DNA from: Archangium primigenium
GTDB taxonomy: Bacteria > Myxococcota > Myxococcia > Myxococcales > Myxococcaceae
Direction: 5' to 3'
Length of the DNA stretch: 64,000 nucleotides
Assembly: GCF_016904885.1 (NCBI RefSeq)
Contig: NZ_JADWYI010000001.1
Span: forward strand, 2,914,001 to 2,978,000
Of this stretch, positions 16,150-23,236 are shown piece by piece. The notes under the pieces were generated by a model. That model was not told the DNA's origin. It saw only the letters and a list, made by a program, of their open reading frames with translations, and did no database searches. A program made the translations under genes and the position numbers. Positions within the stretch are counted from its first letter, which is position 1, and the number at the start of each line of letters is the position of its first letter.

Positions 16150-17637
16150 CTACTGTTTGCAGGGCATGTAGAGCCCCAGCTGCGCATCCACCTGGACGTA
16201 GATGCGCAGGAAGTTCGCGTGGGGGTGCACGCCGGTGACCTCCGAGCGCAGCACCTGACCGCGCACGCAGCCCTGGTCCTCGGCGAAGGACAGCTCGGTG
16301 GACAGCTTGTCCTTCACCGCCGCGAGGCGCTCGGACACGTCCACCCGGAGCGCCTGCCGGGCCTGGTCGCGGATGGAGGCGTAGTCCAGGGCGAACTTGA
16401 GCTTCACCAGCTCGCTCGCCGTGCCCGGGGCGATCTCCAGGTCCGGCACGGACAGCTGGTTGTCGAGCACGTGGGGGTGGCCGGCGAAGAACAGCTCGCC
16501 CCCCACGGGCACCGCGTAGCCGCCCACCTGGGCCTTGCCGCCCAGGTTCATCCGGATGACCACCGAGTCGTGCGAGGGGTAGACCTGGGGGCGCTCCATA
16601 TAGAGCTCCGGGTTGGACGCGGAGAAGTAGAGCCGCCCGTTCATGGACGTCTCCAGCGCCCGGGACAGCTCCTCGTAGCGCGCGGCCACGGGCACCACCA
16701 CCCGGAAGGGTCCGGAGGGCAGGGTGGACACGTTCTGCAGGAGCGGGATGGGCACGGGCGGCCGGGCGGGGGGCGGCGGCGGCACCGAGAGCTCCGGCCC
16801 GGGGGCGGGCGGGGCGTAGCTCGCCAGGCGCGTGTCCCCCGCGTCCCCCGTGTCCGGCGTGCCGGGGCTCGCGGTCTCGGGCGGGGGCGGGGCGCGGAGG
16901 CTGGCCTCGGGCGTACAGGGCAGGGTGACCGAGGGCATCACGACGATGCCCAGGTCCTTCTCCAGGCCATCGGCGAGCACCGTGGGCGCGGCCTCCAGGC
17001 TCGTCACCTTGAGCTCGGCGCACGCCACTTGGTCCCCCACGGGAATCTCGATGGGGCGGGCGAGCTGCTCGAAGGCCCGGCTCAGGAGTGGCCGCACGTC
17101 GAAGCGGAACGTGTCCACGGTCTTCATCACCGTGTCGCGCAGCGTGGCCTCGATGGCGCGGTTGACCGACTCCACGGGCCCGGAGGCCACCACCTGCACC
17201 TCGGTGGACTGCAGCAGGGCCTGGAAGTCCGGCGTCATCACGGGCTCGCCGGCCAGGGTAATGGTGAGGGGCAGGGTGCGCTCGCCCAGCAGGTTGAAGC
17301 GGCCGTGCACCGCCACGCCCACCACCACGCGGCCCCGGTCGAACTTGAGCGTCACCGGCTCGCGCTGCCAGGTGTAGTGGACGCGCTGGCCGGCGAAGAC
17401 CTGGGCATCGCCCTCGCCCGTGCGCGGCAGGCTCTCGGCCATCTTGCGGATGAGCGCCTCGCGGAAGACGGTGGCGTGCAGGACGATGCGCGAGGGCGGC
17501 GGATCCGACACCGGCCGGCCCCCATTGGCCGCGGGCGCGGTGGGCCGCAGGTGCTGCGGTTCGATGCGGTGGCCGCACGCCCCGAGCAGCAGGGTCGTGA
17601 GGAGCACGGGGACGGGACGGAGGCGCGAGCGGGACAT
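16150..17637 (-). CDS. DUF4403 family lipoprotein
   Basis: The protein has 495 residues. MSRSRLRPVPVLLTTLLLGAC gives a clear lipoprotein signal (LGAC). The mature protein starts with PPSRIVLHATVFREALIRKMAESLP, a signature of DUF4403 proteins, which carry repeats of a lipid-binding-like fold. A Pro-rich insert (about 265-315) splits the chain, followed by RVVVPVAARYEELSRALE, QVYPSHDSVVIRMNLGG and DLEIAPGTASELVKLKF, ending in AQLGLYMPCKQ. DUF4403 proteins are predicted periplasmic or outer-membrane lipoproteins, and their role is unknown to me. The stop overlaps a short hairpin shared with the convergent upstream gene. Its start lies about 50 bases from paired inverted repeats that may control one or both divergent genes. 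Confidence 0.82.
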   Translation of the reverse strand: MSRSRLRPVPVLLTTLLLGACGHRIEPQHLRPTAPAANGGRPVSDPPPSRIVLHATVFREALIRKMAESLPRTGEGDAQVFAGQRVHYTWQREPVTLKFDRGRVVVGVAVHGRFNLLGERTLPLTITLAGEPVMTPDFQALLQSTEVQVVASGPVESVNRAIEATLRDTVMKTVDTFRFDVRPLLSRAFEQLARPIEIPVGDQVACAELKVTSLEAAPTVLADGLEKDLGIVVMPSVTLPCTPEASLRAPPPPETASPGTPDTGDAGDTRLASYAPPAPGPELSVPPPPPARPPVPIPLLQNVSTLPSGPFRVVVPVAARYEELSRALETSMNGRLYFSASNPELYMERPQVYPSHDSVVIRMNLGGKAQVGGYAVPVGGELFFAGHPHVLDNQLSVPDLEIAPGTASELVKLKFALDYASIRDQARQALRVDVSERLAAVKDKLSTELSFAEDQGCVRGQVLRSEVTGVHPHANFLRIYVQVDAQLGLYMPCKQ

Positions 17638-17687
17638 GGTCGGGGTGCACCCGGGGGTGCGGACGGGGACGATACCCCGGGGGGGGT

Positions 17688-17758
17688 GGTGACTTCAGTC
17701 ACCACCTGGAGACTCCAGTCACCAGCGCGGGGCTCGCTCCCTGGAGACTCCAGTCACC
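17688..17758 (+). promoter_or_regulatory. Three activator-like sites upstream of a sigma-54 promoter
   Basis: GGTGACTTCAGTCACC at 17688-17703 is a perfect 7-bp inverted repeat around TC. Two identical imperfect copies, GGAGACTCCAGTCACC, lie at 17708-17723 and 17743-17758 inside the 20-bp direct repeat starting CTGGAGACTC (17706-17725 and 17741-17760). Start-to-start spacings are 20 and 35 bases. The block ends about 73 bases before the -24 element downstream, which is where bacterial enhancer-binding proteins sit. It is also 50 bases from the divergent DUF4403 start. Binding is inference. Confidence 0.65.
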
Positions 17759-17831
17759 AGGGGGGCTGGTGCTGTCCCAACTTTTCGTGGAATATGAGGA
17801 ACTTAGCGAAGGTGTCGGTCCGGGTATGCCC

Positions 17832-17847
17832 TGGCACACCTCCTGCT
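17832..17847 (+). promoter_or_regulatory. Sigma-54 (-24/-12) promoter
   Basis: TGGCACACCTCCTGCT fits the consensus TGGCACRNNNNTTGCW at every fixed position but one (C for the first T of TTGC). GG and GC are correctly 10 bases apart. Predicted transcription start is about 17858, giving a leader of about 60 bases before the ATG at 17921. With the upstream repeat block it forms a complete enhancer-dependent promoter. Confidence 0.75.
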
Positions 17848-17920
17848 AAGGTGTATTCCCGTCACCGACGCACAGGTCGCCGGTTCTCCAAACCCCGCCG
17901 CTCCCCCTTCGAGGTCTCCC

Positions 17921-18940
17921 ATGGCTATCGGTCCCGTGAACCGCTCTCCCATCGCCCCCACCACCCCGAAGCCGAGCCGCGTGGAGGTGAACGTCGACAA
18001 CAAGGGCCTGACGAACACGGGTGTGACGGTCAACCTGCCCAACAAGCCGACGATGCCGAAGCCGACGGCGCAGGACGTGAAGGACACGTTCACGCAGGGC
18101 GCCAAGGACACGCTCACCTCGGCCCTCAAGGGGCTCATCCCCACGCTCTCCACGGGCGTGCAGGGCAGCTCGGGCAACCCGGACTTCAAGGCCACGGGCG
18201 GCGCGGGCGCCACGGGTCAGGCCGGCGCGAGCGTGGGTCCGGACGGGGCGCAGGCGGGCGCGAGCGGCTCGGCGGGCGCGGGCGTGGGCGGCGTGAAGGT
18301 CGAGGGCGAGCTGCCCGGCGGCATCCAGGGTGAGGCGCACGTCAACGGCCCGAGCATCAGCGTCGAGGGTCATGCCGACGCCAAGGTGGGCAAGGACGGC
18401 CTGGACATCAACCTGGGCGTGGAAGTGGACGCCACGCTGGCGGACGCCGGCGCGAGCGCCAAGAAGACGATCGACTTCGAGGTGGCCGGCGAGAAGTTCT
18501 CCGCCGAGGTGGACCTGTCGGCGGCCGGCAAGATCGGCGCGGACGGCAAGATCAACCTGAACGTGCACCTGGGCCTGGACGGCAAGCCCTCCATCACCGC
18601 GAGCGCCGAGGGCTTCGCGGGCGCCAAGGCGGAGCTGACGGGCTCGGTGGCCCTCAAGCACGACGGCGACACCATGGTGAGCGGCAGCGTGACGGCCAGC
18701 GCCACGGCGGGCATCGGCGGCAAGGCCCACGCGGACATCGGCATCAGCGGCGGCAAGGTGAAGTTCGACGTGGGCGCCGAGGCCACGGTGGGCGCGGGCC
18801 TGGGCGTGGAAGTCGCCGGTGAGGTGAACATCCCCGAGATCGCCGAGGCGGTGGCCGACGTGGGCATCGGCGCCGTCGGCGGCAAGATCGAGGAGGGTTG
18901 GAACAAGTTCAAGGACGGCATCGGCGGCCTGTTCAGCTAG
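17921..18940 (+). CDS. Gly/Ala-rich repetitive protein under a sigma-54 promoter, unknown
   Basis: The protein has 339 residues, of low complexity and no known domain. The N-terminus (MAIGPVNRSPIAPTTPKPSR) is not a Sec signal. There is a polar Pro/Asn/Thr-rich head, a helix (QDVKDTFTQGAKDTLTSALK) near 47-66, and a Gly/Ala-rich block ([19 protein letters not shown]). A long stretch of about 210 residues then alternates hydrophobic and charged residues with recurring DGK-x-NLNVHLG, EVDATLAD and GGKVKFDVGAEA motifs, predicted as beta-strands. The C-terminus is an amphipathic helix (EEGWNKFKDGIGGLFS). It resembles a beta-solenoid or filament-forming protein. Isolated control by sigma-54 and a strong terminator suggest regulated, possibly abundant expression. 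Development or surface assembly is only inference. Confidence 0.7.
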   Translation: MAIGPVNRSPIAPTTPKPSRVEVNVDNKGLTNTGVTVNLPNKPTMPKPTAQDVKDTFTQGAKDTLTSALKGLIPTLSTGVQGSSGNPDFKATGGAGATGQAGASVGPDGAQAGASGSAGAGVGGVKVEGELPGGIQGEAHVNGPSISVEGHADAKVGKDGLDINLGVEVDATLADAGASAKKTIDFEVAGEKFSAEVDLSAAGKIGADGKINLNVHLGLDGKPSITASAEGFAGAKAELTGSVALKHDGDTMVSGSVTASATAGIGGKAHADIGISGGKVKFDVGAEATVGAGLGVEVAGEVNIPEIAEAVADVGIGAVGGKIEEGWNKFKDGIGGLFS

Positions 18941-18970
18941 TCCGCGCGTTCGCTCCCATCGCTTCACTCC

Positions 18971-19022
18971 CCGAGGGGGATCCGTCACCGCCAGGCGCGG
19001 GAGCGGATCCCCCTCGGTATTT
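18971..19022 (+). terminator. Strong intrinsic terminator
   Basis: CCGAGGGGGATCCG (18971-18984) and CGGATCCCCCTCGG (19004-19017) form a perfect 14-bp stem with a 19-base loop, then TATTTT. It ends the sigma-54-driven gene 30 bases after its stop and separates it from the TPR gene. Confidence 0.85.
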
Positions 19023-19086
19023 TCGTCTCCCGGCGCCTAGACTGGACGCCGCGCTTCCTTCCCCCTTCGTTGAAAAGGTGTCCCCC

Positions 19087-20259
19087 ATGACCGTCTCCCC
19101 TCATGCCGCCGAAGGCGTGCGTCTGATGACCCAGGGCATGCTCGCGCCGGCCGCTCAGTCGTTCGACCGCGCCCTGACGGAGAACCCGCGGGACCTCACC
19201 GCGCTGCTCGGGCTGGCGCGGCTGCGGTTGGCGCTGAGTGACAACGCGGCGGCCCGCACGCTGCTGGGCCGGGTGCTGGAGGTGCAGCCCACGCACCCCG
19301 AGGCGCTCGGGCACCTGGCGCGGCTGGACGCCGAGGCGGGGGACGAGAAGGCCGTCACGGTGCTGCGGGGCCTCGCGAGCCAGCTGGACGCGGGCTTCTT
19401 CGAGTTCCTCAACCTCGGGCGGGTGCTGCTGGCGCGCGACGTCTTCGAGGAGGCCGCGGTCGCCTTCGAGCGCGCGCGCAAGCTGCAGCCCAACGACTAC
19501 CACGTGCTCACCTACCTGGGCCTGGCCCTGCGGCCCCTGGGCAAGACGGACGAGGCGCTGGCCTGCTTCCTCAAGGCCTCGTCGCTGACGCAGCACGAGC
19601 ACCTGCCGCTGCTGCACGCCGCGCGCCTGCTCGCCTTCAAGGGCCAGGTGCCCAAGGCGCTCGAGTACATGCGGCAGGCGCTGTCGCGGGCGCACGACAA
19701 GGCGGAGATCTACCCGGAGCTCATCAAGCTCATCATCCTCACCGGGGACGCGAAGGGCGCGGCCCAGACGGCCGCCGAGTTCCGCAAGACGAGCCCCCAG
19801 AGCGCGGAGGGCGCCTACCTGCAGGGGCTCGCGACGCTGCTGTCGGGAGACCCCCAGGGCGCCGATGCCCCGCTGCGCGATGCCATCGCCCTGGAGCCGC
19901 GCACGGTGGAGGCCCGCGTGGCGCTCGCCAACGTGCGCCGGCTGCTCAAGGACCCCGCCGGAGAGCTGAAGCTCCTGGAGGAGGCCAACAAGGTGGACCC
20001 CACGGCGGCCGCGCCCGCGTGCGACCTGGCGGTCCACTACCTGTCCAAGCCGGCCGGCGCGGGCCGGGCCCAGGCCATCCAGGTGCTCACGCCGCCGCTC
20101 GCCGCGAGCCCGGAGGATGCCAACCTCAACCTGAACATGGCGCTGGCCCTGGCCGACACCGACAAGGCCCGCTCGCGCGAGCACGCGCGCAAGGCGCAGA
20201 AGAGCTCGCAGCCGAGCATCCGCGAGCAGGCGGACCGGCTGCTGGCCAGCCTGGGCTGA
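19087..20259 (+). CDS. Tetratricopeptide repeat protein
   Basis: The protein has 390 residues from the ATG at 19087 (MTVSPHAAEGVRLMTQGML). The sequence is a chain of about ten 34-residue helical pairs with TPR spacing, for example AAQSFDRALTENPRDLTALLGLARLR, EEAAVAFERARKLQPNDYHV and DEALACFLKASSLTQHEHLP. There is no signal peptide or membrane helix, so it is a cytoplasmic protein-protein scaffold. TPR sequences do not reveal partners, and the neighbours (a sigma-54-driven unknown and a convergent Cys enzyme operon) give no clear hint. Confidence 0.82.
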   Translation: MTVSPHAAEGVRLMTQGMLAPAAQSFDRALTENPRDLTALLGLARLRLALSDNAAARTLLGRVLEVQPTHPEALGHLARLDAEAGDEKAVTVLRGLASQLDAGFFEFLNLGRVLLARDVFEEAAVAFERARKLQPNDYHVLTYLGLALRPLGKTDEALACFLKASSLTQHEHLPLLHAARLLAFKGQVPKALEYMRQALSRAHDKAEIYPELIKLIILTGDAKGAAQTAAEFRKTSPQSAEGAYLQGLATLLSGDPQGADAPLRDAIALEPRTVEARVALANVRRLLKDPAGELKLLEEANKVDPTAAAPACDLAVHYLSKPAGAGRAQAIQVLTPPLAASPEDANLNLNMALALADTDKARSREHARKAQKSSQPSIREQADRLLASLG

Positions 20260-20260
20260 G

Positions 20261-20491
20261 TCAGGCGCCGTCCGCCGGGGCGCGGCCGAGCAGCTGCTCC
20301 ACGCGCTCGGCGGCGTCCGACAGGGTCTGGGTGCAGGGGTAGCACCCCTCGCCGCAGCACTCGGGCCACTCGGCGCGAGGGGTGCGCAGGCGCTGGAGCA
20401 CCGCCGCGCGGTAGGCGCGCGGCAGGCCCACGTCGTCGCAGGCCCGCAGCACGGCCTCCCGCAGGGCCTCCTCCTCCGCGTCCGGTGGCAT
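20261..20491 (-). CDS. Small CCGxGCxxC protein, oxidoreductase-like domain, downstream of cbs
   Basis: The protein has 76 residues from the ATG at 20491, 14 bases after the cbs stop, so it is surely in the same transcript. A helical acidic N-terminus (DAEEEALREAVLRACDDVG) is followed by EWPECCGEGCYPCTQTLSDA. The CCGxGCxxC arrangement resembles the small oxidoreductase-like domain found fused or alone in bacteria and eukaryotes, which may bind metal or a cofactor. It ends 1 base from the convergent TPR gene. A role in sulfur or redox metabolism with cystathionine beta-synthase is inference from linkage. Confidence 0.6.
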   Translation of the reverse strand: MPPDAEEEALREAVLRACDDVGLPRAYRAAVLQRLRTPRAEWPECCGEGCYPCTQTLSDAAERVEQLLGRAPADGA

Positions 20492-20505
20492 GCGCGGGGG
20501 CGTGC

Positions 20506-21873
20506 TCAGGGCATGCTGCGGTGCATGTGCTCGATGAGATCGATCTTGGTGACGATGGCGAGCACCTTCTCGCCCTCCTTCACCACGGCGACCTTGTCCT
20601 GGTTGAACACCTCGCGCAGCCGGGGGAGGCTCGTCTCGGGCGCCACCACGCCCTGCATGGGCGCCACGATGCTGTCGATGGGGTCGGCGAACTTCACCTG
20701 CGCGGCCACGAGCGCGTTGAGCAGGTCGTACTCGTGGATCATCCCCAGGGCGCGGCCCTCCGCGTCGAGCACGGGCATCTGGCTGATGCCGCGCTGGCGC
20801 ATGGTCTCCACCACCTGGTCCACCCGCTGGCCCTTGCGCGCGGTGATGACCTCGCCGCGCTTGCCCTGGAGCAGGTCGCGCACCGTGCCCGCGCCCTTCT
20901 CCTCGAGGAAGCCGTTGTCGCGCATCCACTCGTCCGAGTGGAACTTGCTGATGTAGCTCATGCCGGTGTCCGGCAGGATGACGACGATCGTCTTGCCCTT
21001 GCCCACTTCCTTGGCGAGCTGCACCGCCACGTGCACCGCCGCGCCGGACGAGCCGCCCGCGAAGATGCCCTCCTCGCGCGCGAGCCGCCGCGCCGCCACG
21101 AAGCTCTGGCGGTCATCCACCTGGCGCACGTCGTCCACGACCTTGAAGTCCATGGCGCCGCAGAGCATGTCCTCGCCAATGCCCTCGACCTTGTAGACGT
21201 GCGGCTCGGTGAGCTTGCCCGTCTTGAAGTAGCCCTCGTACACGGAGCCCTCCGGGTCCACGCCCACGTTCTTGAGGCCGGGGATCTTCTCCTTGAGGAA
21301 CTTGCCCGCCCCGCTCATGGTGCCGCCCGTGCCCAGGCCCGAGACGAAGTAGTCCATCTTCCCCTCGGTCTGCTCGAGCAGCTCCGGGCCGGTGATCTTG
21401 TAGTGCGCCTCGATGTTGTCCGGGTTGTGGTACTGGTTGAGCATGAAGGCGCCGGGCGTCTCGCGGTGCAGGCGCTTGGCCGTCTCGTAGTAGCTGCGCG
21501 GATCCTCCGCCGGCACGTTCGTGGGCGTCACCACCACCTGGGCGCCCAGGGCCTTGAGCCGGTTGATCTTCTCCAGCGACATCTTGTCCGGCATGGTGAA
21601 GATGCACTTGTAGCCCTTGACCGCCGCGGCCAGCGCCACGCCCATGCCCGTGTTGCCCGAGGTGTTCTCCACGATGGTGCCGCCGGGCTTGAGCTTCCCC
21701 TCCCGCTCGGCCTTCTCGATGATGTAGAGCGCCATGCGATCCTTGATGGACGCGCCGGGGTTCATGAACTCGCACTTGACGAGCACGGTGGCGTCATTGG
21801 GTCCCACCAGCCGCTGCAGCTTCACCAGCGGGGTGTGGCCAATCGCGGAGAGGATGGTGTCGTGGATGTCCAT
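20506..21873 (-). CDS. cbs: Cystathionine beta-synthase
   Basis: The protein has 455 residues. The PLP fold-type II domain (1-330) has IGHTPLVKL, MNPGASIKDRMAL with the Schiff-base Lys44, ENTSGNTGMGVALAA, the phosphate loop GLGTGGTMSG and EGIFAGGSSGAAVH. Two CBS domains follow (about 335-455: MRQRGISQMPVLDAEGRALG and EVFNQDKVAVVKEGEKVLA), which bind adenosyl ligands in vertebrate enzymes. No N-terminal haem domain is present. The reaction is serine plus homocysteine to cystathionine, the first step of reverse trans-sulfuration; the gamma-lyase/synthase at 14985-16127 could finish the route. TATAAC at 21914-21909 is a good -10, giving a leader of about 30 bases. Confidence 0.9.
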   Translation of the reverse strand: MDIHDTILSAIGHTPLVKLQRLVGPNDATVLVKCEFMNPGASIKDRMALYIIEKAEREGKLKPGGTIVENTSGNTGMGVALAAAVKGYKCIFTMPDKMSLEKINRLKALGAQVVVTPTNVPAEDPRSYYETAKRLHRETPGAFMLNQYHNPDNIEAHYKITGPELLEQTEGKMDYFVSGLGTGGTMSGAGKFLKEKIPGLKNVGVDPEGSVYEGYFKTGKLTEPHVYKVEGIGEDMLCGAMDFKVVDDVRQVDDRQSFVAARRLAREEGIFAGGSSGAAVHVAVQLAKEVGKGKTIVVILPDTGMSYISKFHSDEWMRDNGFLEEKGAGTVRDLLQGKRGEVITARKGQRVDQVVETMRQRGISQMPVLDAEGRALGMIHEYDLLNALVAAQVKFADPIDSIVAPMQGVVAPETSLPRLREVFNQDKVAVVKEGEKVLAIVTKIDLIEHMHRSMP

Positions 21874-21908
21874 GGGAGACTCGCTCGGGGCTAAGGGAGT
21901 GGGGGGCC

Positions 21909-21914
21909 GTTATA
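21909..21914 (-). promoter_or_regulatory. -10 element (TATAAC) for cbs
   Basis: On the minus strand TATAAC lies about 36 bases before the cbs ATG, the same hexamer as before the nitrilase gene. No clear -35 was identified. The 277-bp space up to the divergent gene at 22151 otherwise holds only GC-rich sequence with short self-complementary blocks. Confidence 0.4.
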
Positions 21915-22150
21915 CGCAGCCCCGGAGAAAGGGGTCGACCCTCGCGGTGAGCGCCGCCTCCGTCTTCGTTCAACACCCCGGGGGGGCCCGACCCTCCCGG
22001 GCCGGGGCCCGGTGACTTTCCAACAGGGCGGGGGAGCGGGCGGGCGGCCCATGACGCGTCCCGGCACGCGGGAGCTTTGACCCCGCCGGGCGGTGCTCCC
22101 ATACTCGCGCGCGCCCGTCCCAGGACGGACTTCCGGAGAAACGCTGACCC

Positions 22151-23188
22151 ATGGAACTCGAGGCCGCGCTGCGCGACCAGGTGGGGAAGGCCATTGGCCG
22201 CCCCGTGTCCCAGGCTCCCATCAAGAAGCTCAAGGGGGATGCGAGCAACCGCTCGTATTACCGCGTGGGCACGCCGCCCGAGAGCTGGGTGGTGATGGAG
22301 ATGCCCCTGGATGCATCCAAGAAGAGCGAGGAGGCCTCCAAGGGCGAGCCGCCCAAGGAGCTGCCCTTCGTCAACGTGCACCGCTACCTGGAGCGCCTGG
22401 GCGTGCGCGTGCCGCGCATCCTGCGCTACGACGAGCCCGCGGGCATGATGGTGCTCGAGGACCTGAGCGACGTGACGTTCGAGGCGGCGCTCGAGGGCGG
22501 CAAGCACCGCGACGCGCTCTACACCCGCGCGGTGGACCTGCTCGCGCGCCTGCGCGCCCAGGCCGAGCGCCAGGCGGACCCGGACTGCCTCGCCTTCACG
22601 CGCGCCTTCGACGAGGACCTGTACGACTGGGAGCTGCACCACTTCCGCGAGTGGGGCCTGGAGGCCTGGAGCGGCAAGAAGCCCACGGAGACGGAGCGCG
22701 CCGAGCTGGACCGGACCTTCCGGGACATCGCCCGGCAGCTCGCCGCGGCGCCCCGGGGCTTCACCCACCGCGACTACCAGAGCCGCAACATCATGGTGAA
22801 GGACGGCGAGCTGGTGGTCATCGACTTCCAGGACGCGCTGCAGGGCCCGCGGCAGTACGACCTGGTGGCGCTCCTGCGCGACAGCTACGTGGAGCTGGAC
22901 CGGGGCTTCGTGGACGCCATGCTCGACCGGTACATCGCCACGTTCGCCGAGGCGACGGGCGAGCGCATCGAGCCCACGGCCTTCAAGGCCTACTTCGACC
23001 TGCTCACGCTCCAGCGCAAGATGAAGGACGCGGGCCGCTTCGAGTTCATCCACCGGGTGAAGGGCAATCCGGGGTTCCTGGTGTCCATTCCGGCCTCGTT
23101 GCGCTATGTGCGCGACGCCTTCGAGCGCCGTCCGGAGCTCGGGGCGCTGCGCACGCTCGTGGCCCGGTACGTGCCCGAGCTGGGGTGA
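22151..23188 (+). CDS. amgK: AmgK-like sugar kinase (aminoglycoside phosphotransferase fold)
   Basis: The protein has 345 residues with a kinase-like fold. KKLKGDASNRSYYRV near 24-38 is the nucleotide-binding start, DLSDVTFEAAL follows the hinge, the catalytic loop is THRDYQSRNIMV (His206, Asp208), and the metal-binding site is VVIDFQDALQGP. The family matches AmgK, which phosphorylates anhydro-N-acetylmuramic acid recycling products (MurNAc/GlcNAc) at the anomeric position. The gene directly downstream, 49 bases away, is a MurU-like nucleotidyltransferase; this pair defines the MurNAc salvage route that bypasses fosfomycin-sensitive de novo UDP-MurNAc synthesis. Function as a kinase is firm; substrate is inferred from the pair. 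Confidence 0.82.
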   Translation: MELEAALRDQVGKAIGRPVSQAPIKKLKGDASNRSYYRVGTPPESWVVMEMPLDASKKSEEASKGEPPKELPFVNVHRYLERLGVRVPRILRYDEPAGMMVLEDLSDVTFEAALEGGKHRDALYTRAVDLLARLRAQAERQADPDCLAFTRAFDEDLYDWELHHFREWGLEAWSGKKPTETERAELDRTFRDIARQLAAAPRGFTHRDYQSRNIMVKDGELVVIDFQDALQGPRQYDLVALLRDSYVELDRGFVDAMLDRYIATFAEATGERIEPTAFKAYFDLLTLQRKMKDAGRFEFIHRVKGNPGFLVSIPASLRYVRDAFERRPELGALRTLVARYVPELG

Positions 23189-23236
23189 GCCGGCGGCGGT
23201 CGAGCACTCGGCGGTCGAGCACGAAGGGGTGGGTCC

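Noticed and set aside
16128-16150. Short inverted GCGCCC/GGGCGC as terminator of the trans-sulfuration gene
   Set aside because: Only six pairs in GC-rich DNA, overlaps a stop codon, no T-run; chance is likely.
17706-17760. 20-bp direct repeat considered as a two-repeat CRISPR or attachment site
   Set aside because: Only two identical copies, a short 15-bp gap, no cas, integrase or tRNA gene nearby; a regulator site next to the sigma-54 promoter explains it better.
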